Assembly (NCBI GenBank): GCA_002690725.1
Contig: NZFS01000011.1
Span: forward strand, 76,026-132,726
DNA length: 56,701 nucleotides
Origin: Gammaproteobacteria bacterium
GTDB taxonomy: Bacteria > Pseudomonadota > Gammaproteobacteria > Magnimaribacterales > D2472
Reading direction: 5' to 3'
Positions within the stretch are counted from its first letter, which is position 1. Every line of letters starts with the position of its first letter. Shown here piece after piece: positions 9,493 to 17,222 of the stretch. Made by a program: the position numbers and the translations under genes. The notes beneath the pieces are model-generated. The model did not search any database, was not told where the DNA came from, and saw only the letters and a program-made list of their open reading frames with translations.

Positions 9493-10266
9493 ATGAAAAT
9501 AATAGTTGTAAGTGGTGGTTTTGATCCTATTCATTCTGGGCACATAGCATATTTTGAATCAGCAAAAAAGCTCGGCGATAAACTTATAGTCGCATTAAAC
9601 AGTGATCAATGGCTTGTTGACAAAAAGGGCAAGTTTTTTATGACGTTCAATGAAAGGAAATCAATAATAGAGAACTTATCAATGGTAGATGATGTTATTG
9701 ATTTTGAAGATGATGATGTTGGTAGTGCTACTAACGCCTTAATAAAAGTAAAAAAGATGCATCCTAGTGATGAGATTGCTTTTGCAAACGGAGGAGATAG
9801 AAGTAAAGATAATATATCCGAGATGTCTGTAGAGGGCGTAGATTTTTTATTCAGCGTTGGTGGAGATGATAAGAAGAACTCTTCATCATGGATATTAAAG
9901 AATTGGCAATATTATTATGAAGAAAGATTGTGGGGCTCCTTCTATAATTTATTTGAAGATGATCAAGTCAAAGTAAAGGAATTAGTTGTCGAGCCTGGTA
10001 AGGGAATGAGCTTCCAGAAACACTTTAAAAGACATGAGATTTGGCTTGTAAGTAAAGGCTCTTGTGTTGTCAACTATAGCAAAGATGATCCAGATAAAAA
10101 GGAAAATATTCAACTTAACAAATTTGATCATTATTTAGTTCCACTTGGGGAATGGCATCAAATAACAAATCCTTTTGATGAAACATGTCATCTTATTGAA
10201 ATTCAATACGGTGAGGCCTGTGTTGAAGATGATATTGAAAGAACGGAGTATTATTCCCCAAAGTAA
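9493..10266 (+). CDS. Cytidylyltransferase-like nucleotidyltransferase fused to a mannose-6-phosphate-isomerase-type cupin
   Basis: The N-terminal part (about residues 1-135) is an HxGH-type nucleotidyltransferase (SGGFDPIHSGH, His14 and His17), resembling the adenylyltransferase half of HldE/RfaE and glycerol-3-phosphate cytidylyltransferase. The C-terminal part (about 140-257) is a cupin with EPGKGMSFQKH, RHEIW, PLGEWHQI and IEIQYGE, as in type II mannose-6-phosphate isomerases. The cupin probably handles a sugar phosphate and the first half activates it. Heptose-phosphate genes 6-8 kb downstream make an activated heptose a plausible product, but this is inference. It lies just before tRNA-Cys. 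Confidence 0.78.
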   Translation: MKIIVVSGGFDPIHSGHIAYFESAKKLGDKLIVALNSDQWLVDKKGKFFMTFNERKSIIENLSMVDDVIDFEDDDVGSATNALIKVKKMHPSDEIAFANGGDRSKDNISEMSVEGVDFLFSVGGDDKKNSSSWILKNWQYYYEERLWGSFYNLFEDDQVKVKELVVEPGKGMSFQKHFKRHEIWLVSKGSCVVNYSKDDPDKKENIQLNKFDHYLVPLGEWHQITNPFDETCHLIEIQYGEACVEDDIERTEYYSPK

Positions 10267-10298
10267 ACAAAATATAATTAATGATAATTAAATTGAGA

Positions 10299-10304
10299 TA
10301 CAAT
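10299..10304 (+). promoter_or_regulatory. Possible -10 box for tRNA-Cys
   Basis: TACAAT lies 16 bases before the tRNA-Cys 5' end, a suitable distance for a sigma-70 -10 element. No convincing -35 is seen at the usual spacing, so this is tentative. Confidence 0.3.
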
Positions 10305-10320
10305 ACTCATCTTTTTATTT

Positions 10321-10394
10321 GGCTGGATGGCAGAGTGGTTATGCAGCGGCCTGCAAAGCCGTTAACGCCGGTTCGATTCCGGCTTCAGCCTCCA
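10321..10394 (+). tRNA. tRNA-Cys(GCA)
   Basis: A full cloverleaf can be drawn: acceptor GGCTGGA pairs with TTCAGCC, the anticodon loop CTGCAAA carries GCA at 10353-10355, and the T-loop GTTCGATTC is canonical. The discriminator is U, as expected for tRNA-Cys, and CCA is encoded (10392-10394). It sits between the nucleotidyltransferase-cupin and the CMP-sugar synthetase genes. In E. coli tRNA-Cys lies next to pgsA and tRNA-Leu(UAA); here both partners are present but displaced. Confidence 0.97.
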
Positions 10395-10411
10395 AAATAT
10401 ATTGGGATTTT

Positions 10412-11131
10412 ATGAAGACTTATGCTTTAATTCCAGCAAGATCAGGCTCAAAAGGTGTGCCCGATAAAAATATAATGAAATTGAATGGACATCCTCTTTT
10501 GGGCTGGTCAATTGCGGCAGCTAAAAAGTCTAAACTAATTGATAGAGTGGTGGTATCGACAAATTCAAAAGAATATGCAGATATAGCAATAAGATATGGC
10601 GCAGATATACCTTTTATGCGACCAGATGAAATATCTGATGACACATCAACAGATTTTGAATTTGTTGAACATGCATTAAATTTTTTTAAAGATGAATCCA
10701 TGGAGCCAAATTATATTGTTCATTTAAGACCAACAACACCAATTAGGGATCCATTAATTTTAAATGCTGCAATTAAATTAGCTCAAAATAGTGGAGAATG
10801 TAGCTCTTTAAGATCAGTTCACGAAATGTCTGAAACAGCATACAAAACACTTGAAATTGATGAGAGTAACTTTTTAAAACCTATCGGTGTTTCAAAAAAT
10901 TTTAGACTTGATAACAATGCGCCTAGACAAGCCTTTCCTAAAACATATCAAGCAAACGGTTATGTTGATATTTTAGTAACTTCAAATATTAGAAGAAACA
11001 ATAACATTCATGGCGATCACTCTATACCATTCTTGACAGAATATGCTGTTGAAATTGATTGCGTTGATGATTTCAAATATTTAGAATACACACTAGAACA
11101 AGATAGTAAACTTGATAAAATCTTTAAATAA
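10412..11131 (+). CDS. Acylneuraminate (ulosonate) cytidylyltransferase family
   Basis: Activates a nonulosonic or related sugar acid as the CMP-sugar. The N-terminal motif ALIPARSGSKGVPDKN is the CTP-binding signature of NeuA/PseF/KdsB-type enzymes, followed by HLRPTTPIRDP and, near the end, EIDCVDDF. Length 239 residues. The ATG at 10412 is chosen because any earlier in-frame start falls inside tRNA-Cys. The exact substrate (sialic, legionaminic, pseudaminic or other) cannot be fixed; a NeuB-like synthase fusion lies downstream in the same island (18599). Confidence 0.88.
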   Translation: MKTYALIPARSGSKGVPDKNIMKLNGHPLLGWSIAAAKKSKLIDRVVVSTNSKEYADIAIRYGADIPFMRPDEISDDTSTDFEFVEHALNFFKDESMEPNYIVHLRPTTPIRDPLILNAAIKLAQNSGECSSLRSVHEMSETAYKTLEIDESNFLKPIGVSKNFRLDNNAPRQAFPKTYQANGYVDILVTSNIRRNNNIHGDHSIPFLTEYAVEIDCVDDFKYLEYTLEQDSKLDKIFK

Positions 11132-11134
11132 AAT

Positions 11135-12505
11135 ATGTCGTCTCATACATTTTCAAGAAAATCTCAAACAGTGCCATTAATCAATACTAGAAATAGATTA
11201 ATTCAAACTGAAATTCCTTGCAAAGGTACATACGACGTTTTAGAAAGACTAGATAAATATGAATCAAGATCAATGCACGGCCAACTTCCACTTGTGTGGG
11301 ACTCGGCATCAAATTTTAATATTTTTGACGCCTCTGGAAATAAATTTATAGATTTTACTTCTGCTATATTCTTTTCAAATGTGGGGCACTCAAATAAAAG
11401 AGTTCTTGACTACATGAATATAGCTTTAGAAAAGCCAATTATGGGCTGCTATGCATATGGAAATGAAATAAGAGCCCAATATTTGGAAAAACTCATAGAA
11501 TTTGCAGGACCAACTTTCGAAAAAGCTTTTTTAATGTCTGCTGGAACTGAAGCCACGGAAGCAGCTTTTAAATTAATGAGAATGAATGGGCAAGAAAAGA
11601 AAAAAAGAAAATTAGGAATAATTGCTTTCGAAAACAATTGGCATGGCAGAACCCTGGCAGCTCAGATGATGAGTGGTAATCCTAAGCAGAAAGAATGGGT
11701 TGGATATCACGATGAGAATATCCATCACCTTAAATTTCCCTATCCATGGGCTTTAAAAAAAGAATCCGGCGAAAGTTTTTTCAATGCACAACTAAAATCT
11801 TTAAATGATTTTGGCATAGACCCTTCAAAAGATATTTGTGGAATGATACTAGAGACCTTTCAAGGCTGGGGCGCAATATTTTATCCTCCTGATTTTGTTC
11901 AAGCTGCAGAAGATTATTGTAAAAAAAATGATGTACTAATGACGTTTGATGAAATGCAATCAGGATTTGGAAGAACAGGAAAAGCATTTGGTTATGAACA
12001 TTATGATGTCAAGCCAGACTTATTATGTCTTGGAAAAGGCATGGGTAACGGTTATCCAATTTCAGGCGTTGTTGGAAGCAAAGAGGTAATGGATCTGCCT
12101 GAGATAGGAAACATGAGCAGTACTCATTCTGCAAATCCTTTAGGTTGCTCTGCGGGGATGGCAGTAATAGATGAAATCATCGAATGTAATTTAATTGATG
12201 AGTCACATAGAAAAGGGCTCATCCTTCACAAAGGCCTTAATAAAATTAAAGATAACTCAAATGGGTTAATATCTGATGTTTTGGGCAAAGGAATGATAGC
12301 TTCAATTTTATTTCAAGATCCACAAAAAAGAACTCCTGAATCTAAGGTACCTTCAGAGATATCTGAGAAATGTATGCAAAGTGGATTATTGGTTGTCCAT
12401 ACAGGAAGAGAGTCAATAAAAATTGGACCACCATTAAATATTTCAGATGAAGCTTTGCTTGAAGGTATTTCAATAATTAATGAAATTGTTGGAGAATATT
12501 TATGA
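11135..12505 (+). CDS. Class III PLP-dependent aminotransferase
   Basis: Fold-type I aminotransferase of the acetylornithine/GABA/glutamate-semialdehyde group. It shows SAGTEATEAAFK (residues 135-146), NNWHGRTL (about 167-174), the PLP-binding FDEMQSGFGRTG with Asp272, and the Schiff-base lysine in LGKGMGNG (Lys301). Length 456 is normal. It is three bases after the CMP-sugar synthetase gene and overlaps the next by four bases, so it belongs to the sugar operon. A role in aminating a sugar or sugar-acid precursor is inferred from context only. Confidence 0.85.
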   Translation: MSSHTFSRKSQTVPLINTRNRLIQTEIPCKGTYDVLERLDKYESRSMHGQLPLVWDSASNFNIFDASGNKFIDFTSAIFFSNVGHSNKRVLDYMNIALEKPIMGCYAYGNEIRAQYLEKLIEFAGPTFEKAFLMSAGTEATEAAFKLMRMNGQEKKKRKLGIIAFENNWHGRTLAAQMMSGNPKQKEWVGYHDENIHHLKFPYPWALKKESGESFFNAQLKSLNDFGIDPSKDICGMILETFQGWGAIFYPPDFVQAAEDYCKKNDVLMTFDEMQSGFGRTGKAFGYEHYDVKPDLLCLGKGMGNGYPISGVVGSKEVMDLPEIGNMSSTHSANPLGCSAGMAVIDEIIECNLIDESHRKGLILHKGLNKIKDNSNGLISDVLGKGMIASILFQDPQKRTPESKVPSEISEKCMQSGLLVVHTGRESIKIGPPLNISDEALLEGISIINEIVGEYL

Positions 12506-13206
12506 AATTAAAAAAAAATGACTCAATTAATGAAAATTACATCGATGTAATATATAACGAGGAAGTAAAACCATTAACAGATTATCCTTATAAACTATCT
12601 TCATATCTTATTGAAAAATTAGAAATTGCAAAGGAATCAAAACTACTCGATGTTGGTTGTGGCAGAGGTGATTTCTTAAATGGCTTTATCAGACATGGGT
12701 GTGCGGGTTATGGAGTTGATTTTACAAATGCTGCAAAAAAACATTGTCCAAATGCCAAATTATTCCAAGCTGACATAGAAAATAATGGTATGCCATTTGA
12801 AGATAATTATTTTGATATAATTTTTTCTAAATCTGTCATAGAACACTTTTACGACCCAGCTATATTAATTAAAGAATGTAAAAGATGCCTCAAGCCTGGT
12901 GGTTTAATAATCGTAATGGCTCCATCTTGGGAGCACAACTATAGAATTTATTTTGAAGACTATACTCACAGAACACCTTTTATGAAAAGTTCGTTGAGGG
13001 ATATTTTGGACATGCATGGATTTTGCAACATTAGTGTAAGTTTCTTCAAACAGTTGCCATTATTATGGGGTAAATGGAAATTAATCTTTAATCCAATTTC
13101 ATTCTTAACACAATTGTTAGCACCAAGATTCCTTAGTAACAAGTTTAAATGGGTTAGATTTTCAAGAGAAGTGATGTTGTTAGGCATTGCAACTAAGCCA
13201 GAATGA
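12502..13206 (+). CDS. SAM-dependent methyltransferase, class I
   Basis: A Methyltransf_11/UbiE-like fold with SAM-binding motif LLDVGCGRGDF (about residues 47-57), the acidic GVDF strand end, and the later motif CLKPGGLIIVMAPSWEH. 234 residues; cytoplasmic, though the C-terminal third is rather hydrophobic. It starts in the last codons of the aminotransferase gene (ATGA overlap) and its end overlaps the next gene by four bases. It probably methylates a sugar nucleotide or glycan of the surface polysaccharide; the target is unknown. Confidence 0.82.
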   Translation: MKLKKNDSINENYIDVIYNEEVKPLTDYPYKLSSYLIEKLEIAKESKLLDVGCGRGDFLNGFIRHGCAGYGVDFTNAAKKHCPNAKLFQADIENNGMPFEDNYFDIIFSKSVIEHFYDPAILIKECKRCLKPGGLIIVMAPSWEHNYRIYFEDYTHRTPFMKSSLRDILDMHGFCNISVSFFKQLPLLWGKWKLIFNPISFLTQLLAPRFLSNKFKWVRFSREVMLLGIATKPE

Positions 13207-13631
13207 TTACTCTAAGACACGTGGGCTTAATAGTGAATAGCATTGAGAAATCTCTTAGTTTATATGATTCTATTTTTGGATTTAAACCAAAAATCGATCA
13301 AGTTGAATCAGGAGAATTTTATGAACATTTAACTGGTATAAAAAATGGTGTTGCACGAACTTGTAAATGCTATGCTGAGAACGGATCATGTATTGAGTTA
13401 ATTGAATATGTGTCACATGATCCCAAGAATAGAAATAAGGGACTTTTATCCTCAGGATTTAATCATATAGCCCTTAATATATCAAACTTGGAAGAAGTAG
13501 AAAAAAAACTAAAAAATCTTGACATTAATTTTATTAATCCACCAAAATTTAACGACACTAAAACCGCAAAAGTTGCTTTTTGTGAAGATTTTGAAGGAAA
13601 CTTAATCGAACTAGTTCAGGTATATGAATAA
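13203..13631 (+). CDS. VOC/glyoxalase superfamily protein
   Basis: A 142-residue protein with two beta-alpha-beta-beta-beta modules of the vicinal-oxygen-chelate superfamily. The opening ITLRHVGLIV places a His at the first metal position, CIELIEY a Glu, GFNHIALNI a second His, and GNLIELVQ a C-terminal Glu; this 2His-2Glu arrangement fits epimerase and lyase members. Overlaps of 4 and 8 bases with its neighbours make it part of the sugar operon. Methylmalonyl-CoA-epimerase-like or sugar-modifying roles are both possible; I cannot name the substrate. Confidence 0.75.
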   Translation: MITLRHVGLIVNSIEKSLSLYDSIFGFKPKIDQVESGEFYEHLTGIKNGVARTCKCYAENGSCIELIEYVSHDPKNRNKGLLSSGFNHIALNISNLEEVEKKLKNLDINFINPPKFNDTKTAKVAFCEDFEGNLIELVQVYE

Positions 13632-14448
13632 GGTAGCTTTTGTTCAAGGCAGATTAGTAGACTTAATTGATGGCAAAATTCAGGCATTTCCAAGAGATGA
13701 TTGGGAAAAAGAATTAAAAATTGCTGCAGAAAACAATATTAATTTCATTGAACTAACCGTAGATTTAAAAAATATTTGGGAAAATCCTATCACTAGCAAA
13801 ATTGGTCAAGAATATTTGAAAGGAAAACTTTCAAAAGCAAAAATAAATCCCTTAGCATGCACTGCTGATTTTATTATGCACAGCCCACCATGGTTTGGAG
13901 GAATAGATAATTTCAACCAAATGAAATTTATAACTGAAGAAGTTATTTATGGATTAAGTAATCTTGATTGTAAAATTATTGTGATACCTTTTGTCGATCA
14001 GTCTTCTATAAAAAACATTAACCATCAAATAGCTATTGATTTCTTAAAATCTCTTACAAAAGTATTAGAAAAAAAAGAAATAAAAGTTGCAATTGAAAGT
14101 GATTTTGAGCCAAAAAAGCTGAAGTCGTTTATTGATGAACTGCCAAGTGAGTTATTTGGTATTAATTATGATATTGGAAACAGCGCAAGTCTAGGCTATG
14201 ATTTATATGAGGAATTTGATTCATATTTTGAAAGAATAATTCATATTCACATAAAAGATAGGATCTTAAATGGAACAACCGTTCCGTTAGGTGAAGGCAA
14301 CGCTAATTTAAAAGATTGCTTTAAAATTCTTAGGAAAGAGAAATATGAAGGTAATTTTTCTATGCAAACTGCAAGAGATCCCTCAGGCATGCATGTCCAA
14401 GCAATGTTAAGATATATTAAAATAATAGACGAACTTTTGGATATATGA
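13624..14448 (+). CDS. Sugar phosphate isomerase/epimerase, xylose-isomerase-like TIM barrel
   Basis: 274 residues with the AP-endonuclease-2/xylose-isomerase fold: FIELTVDL with the first metal-region Glu, VAIESDF, YDIGN, and HIHIKDR plus PLGEGN, which in this family line the metal site. The last family glutamate position reads FSMQTAR, so a Gln may replace a metal ligand. It is coupled to the VOC gene (8-base overlap) and the following SDR gene (4-base overlap). The C-terminal half of the NeuB fusion at 18599 has the same fold, so two members act in this locus. Confidence 0.78.
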   Translation: MNKVAFVQGRLVDLIDGKIQAFPRDDWEKELKIAAENNINFIELTVDLKNIWENPITSKIGQEYLKGKLSKAKINPLACTADFIMHSPPWFGGIDNFNQMKFITEEVIYGLSNLDCKIIVIPFVDQSSIKNINHQIAIDFLKSLTKVLEKKEIKVAIESDFEPKKLKSFIDELPSELFGINYDIGNSASLGYDLYEEFDSYFERIIHIHIKDRILNGTTVPLGEGNANLKDCFKILRKEKYEGNFSMQTARDPSGMHVQAMLRYIKIIDELLDI

Positions 14449-15200
14449 TTTTGAAGAAAGATTTTAAGCAGAATGTTTTAATTACTGGATCAACTAGCGG
14501 CCTAGGATATTATTTATCAGAATTATTTATTAATGATAATTATAATGTTTTTATAAATGGATCTTCAAAACCTAAATTAGAAAGAGCAAAAAAAAAGCTG
14601 GAAGTTGATGGTTATGCTTGTGATGTTACCAAGCCAAATGAATGTTCAAAACTCATAAATAATGCTAGAAAATCATTTGGAAACATTGACATCATTATTT
14701 GTAATGTTGGCTCAGGATCCTCTGTTCCTATTGGCAAGGAAGATCCAAAAGAATGGAAGAGGATGTTCGACTTAAATTTATTTTCAACAATAAATACAAT
14801 TGATGCATTTTTAAAAAGTCCACAAAAATCTCCGTCATCAGTTATTTGTATATCATCTATATGTGGACACGAATATGTACCTGGAGCTCCAGCAACTTAC
14901 TCAGTTGCTAAGTCCGCACTAAATACATACATAAAAGTCTATTCAAAATATCTAGAGGGGCAGAATATTAATCTAAATGGTTTAGTTTGTGGAAACATTT
15001 TATTTAAAGGTTCGGTTTGGGATAAAAAAATGAGACTTAATAAAAATATAAAATCATCTTTAATGAAAGATGTTCCTGTAAAAAGATTTGCTAAGCCAGA
15101 TGATATTTATAGAGCAATAAAATTATTTACAAATAAAAAGAATTCTTTCATGTCAGGCTCTCTATTATTAATTGATGGCGGTCAAACGAGATCAATATAA
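14445..15200 (+). CDS. Short-chain dehydrogenase/reductase (SDR)
   Basis: Classical SDR of 251 residues: cofactor motif TGSTSGLG at residues 14-21, CNVGSG in place of the usual NNAG, the catalytic Ser in ISSICG, and Tyr152-x3-Lys156 (TYSVAK). The C-terminus ends in LLIDGGQTRS, typical of the family. It overlaps the preceding isomerase gene by four bases and is followed two bases later by a second SDR. It probably oxidises or reduces a sugar intermediate; substrate unknown. Confidence 0.85.
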   Translation: MILKKDFKQNVLITGSTSGLGYYLSELFINDNYNVFINGSSKPKLERAKKKLEVDGYACDVTKPNECSKLINNARKSFGNIDIIICNVGSGSSVPIGKEDPKEWKRMFDLNLFSTINTIDAFLKSPQKSPSSVICISSICGHEYVPGAPATYSVAKSALNTYIKVYSKYLEGQNINLNGLVCGNILFKGSVWDKKMRLNKNIKSSLMKDVPVKRFAKPDDIYRAIKLFTNKKNSFMSGSLLLIDGGQTRSI

Positions 15201-15202
15201 AA

Positions 15203-16012
15203 ATGACATCAATATTTAAAATTAATGGATTAGTTGTGATAACTGGAGCAGCAGGTTTATTGGGGGAGCAACATGCAAAAGCAGTCCTTGAACATGGTGG
15301 TTCAGTTGCGTTAATCGATATTAATAAACAAAAGCTACAGGCATTAAAAAATAAACTTATAGATTATAAAAATGAAAATATTAATATTTTCGAGTGCGAT
15401 ATCACAGATAAAAACCAGGTTGAAAATGTTTTAAAAACAATAAATGAGGGCAAAAATAATATTGTTGGTTTAATTAACAATGCTGCTATTAATCCAATAG
15501 TAAGTCAGAGTTTGAATGATTCAAATGAACTCGAGAATTTTAATCTTGACAATTGGGACCTTGAGTTAAATGTTGGCGTAAAAGGTGCCTTAATATGTAC
15601 AATGATTTTCGGAAGCAATATGGCTAAAAATAAATACGGTTCAATTATAAATATTTCGTCTGATCTTGGGTTAATTGCTCCTGACCATAGAATTTACAAT
15701 AACAAAAAAAGTATTTCAAAAAATTATAAACCAGTAACATATTCAGTAATAAAACATGCATTAGTTGGTTTAACCAAATATACTGCAACGTATTGGCATG
15801 AGCATGGAATAAGATGCAATACTTTACATCCTGGTGGGATAAGAGATGACCAAAATTCAGATTTTCTGAGCAAAGTATCAGAATTGATACCACTTGGAAG
15901 GATGGCAAATAAAGAAGAGTATAGAGGCGCTGTTGTATTTTTACTTTCAGATGCATCATCGTATATGACTGGTTCATCAATGGTCATAGATGGCGGAAGA
16001 ACTATTTGGTAA
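15203..16012 (+). CDS. Short-chain dehydrogenase/reductase (SDR)
   Basis: 269-residue classical SDR: TGAAGLLG at residues 14-21, INNAAINP, the catalytic Ser in NISSDLG, Tyr180-x3-Lys184 (YSVIK), and the C-terminal MVIDGGRTIW. Two SDRs in tandem, separated by two bases, suggest a stepwise oxidation and reduction, for example an epimerisation, on one sugar substrate; that is inference. It differs clearly from the neighbouring SDR, so it is not a recent duplicate. Confidence 0.86.
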   Translation: MTSIFKINGLVVITGAAGLLGEQHAKAVLEHGGSVALIDINKQKLQALKNKLIDYKNENINIFECDITDKNQVENVLKTINEGKNNIVGLINNAAINPIVSQSLNDSNELENFNLDNWDLELNVGVKGALICTMIFGSNMAKNKYGSIINISSDLGLIAPDHRIYNNKKSISKNYKPVTYSVIKHALVGLTKYTATYWHEHGIRCNTLHPGGIRDDQNSDFLSKVSELIPLGRMANKEEYRGAVVFLLSDASSYMTGSSMVIDGGRTIW

Positions 16013-16028
16013 ACATTAAGGAAATGAT

Positions 16029-16604
16029 GTGAGTATTAAAGATAGGTTGAAAATTCGAGCTGAAATAATAAGTTCAAACCATGATTTTTTTGTGAGCTCA
16101 ATAAATGATGTTTCATCAATTATTACAAATTCTCTGACTAAAAATAAAAAGTTGATGTTTTGTGGAAACGGAGGTAGTGCTGCAGAAAGCCAGCATATGG
16201 CAGCAGAATATTGCGCCACCCTAAATCACAAAAATTTTAGATCAGGATTTGCTGCAATGTCATTAACTGTTGATACTTCATTTATAACAGCTTGGTCAAA
16301 CGATTTTGGATATGAAGATGTTTTCTCTAGACAGGTTGAGACATTGGGAAATGAAGGGGATATTCTCTTTTGCTATTCAACAAGCGGAACAAGTAAAAAT
16401 GTTTTGTCCGCAATATCTATGGCAAAGTCGTTAAATATAAAAGTGATTCTTTTTACAGGAAATAATAAAGATATTGAAATTAAAGATACTTGTGACTATG
16501 TTTTCTTTGCTCCCTCCTCAAACACAGCAATTATTCAAGAGATTCATACCATAATAGGCCATGAAGTATGTCTTAAAGTTGAGGAAAATTTAATCAAACT
16601 TTAA
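16029..16604 (+). CDS. gmhA: Phosphoheptose isomerase (SIS domain)
   Basis: Converts sedoheptulose-7-phosphate to D-glycero-D-manno-heptose 7-phosphate, the first step of activated-heptose synthesis. The phosphosugar motif CGNGGSAAESQHMAAEY is close to the family form GNGGSAADAQHIAAE; CYSTSGTSKNV and the late QEIHTIIGHEVC follow. 191 residues. The start is GTG at 16029, supported by AAGGA at 16018-16022; the nearby ATGs are out of frame or run into a stop. Followed by a gmhB-like HAD and a heptose-kinase-like gene. Confidence 0.9.
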   Translation: MSIKDRLKIRAEIISSNHDFFVSSINDVSSIITNSLTKNKKLMFCGNGGSAAESQHMAAEYCATLNHKNFRSGFAAMSLTVDTSFITAWSNDFGYEDVFSRQVETLGNEGDILFCYSTSGTSKNVLSAISMAKSLNIKVILFTGNNKDIEIKDTCDYVFFAPSSNTAIIQEIHTIIGHEVCLKVEENLIKL

Positions 16605-16611
16605 ATATTTC

Positions 16612-17142
16612 ATGTATTCAGCACTTTTTTTAGACAGAGATGGAGTTATTAACATCGATTATGGATATGTGCATAAGAAAGAAGATTTTATTTTTAATGA
16701 TGGTATTTTTGACCTTGTTTCCTTTGCAATATCAAAAAAGTATTTAGTAATTGTTATCACTAATCAAGCAGGCATTGGAAAGGGTTTATACACAGAGAAA
16801 GATTTTAATGAACTTACACAATGGATGTCAGAGATGTTTATTCAAAATGGTGGAAAAATTACAAAAACATATTTTTGTCCTTTTCATGAAGACGCAGTTA
16901 TTGAAAAATATAGAAAAAAAAGTAAGTACAGAAAACCTTCGCCGGGAATGATTTTAAAGGCTTGTAGGGAATTTAATATTGATCCAAAAAAATCTATTAT
17001 TGTTGGAGATCAAATGTCTGATATTGAAGCAGGAATAGCTTCAAATATTGGAAAATCGATCTATTTTGGCTTAAAAAATTGTAATCATGCTTATAAGTCA
17101 GTAAAAAAACTTTCTGATATTAAAGATGAATTAATATTCTAA
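16612..17142 (+). CDS. HAD phosphatase, heptose-1,7-bisphosphate 7-phosphatase-like
   Basis: A HisB-N/GmhB-type HAD phosphatase of 176 residues: the nucleophile pair is Asp8 and Asp10 (FLDRDGVIN), then VITNQAGIGKG, RKPSPGMI and VGDQMSDIEAG. GmhB removes the 7-phosphate of heptose bisphosphate. The zinc loop is degraded: the first pair Cys89 and His92 remain (CPFH), but the usual CxCRKP reads SKYRKP (Ser104, Tyr106), so zinc is probably not bound as in GmhB. Position between gmhA and the heptose-kinase-like gene supports the role. Confidence 0.85.
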   Translation: MYSALFLDRDGVINIDYGYVHKKEDFIFNDGIFDLVSFAISKKYLVIVITNQAGIGKGLYTEKDFNELTQWMSEMFIQNGGKITKTYFCPFHEDAVIEKYRKKSKYRKPSPGMILKACREFNIDPKKSIIVGDQMSDIEAGIASNIGKSIYFGLKNCNHAYKSVKKLSDIKDELIF

Positions 17143-17222
17143 ATCTTAATATATGCATTAAAATGATCATAAAAAATATTATATTTTCTTTTAGTTGCTT
17201 GCATAAATAAAATTAAATCAAT

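Noticed and set aside
10319-10411. In-frame extension of the CMP-sugar synthetase upstream through tRNA-Cys
   Set aside because: The extra 31 codons are the tRNA itself; the family N-terminus matches the ATG at 10412.
15645-15980. Minus-strand open frame of about 111 codons inside the second SDR gene
   Set aside because: It is the shadow of a strongly supported SDR; no family motif or ribosome site.
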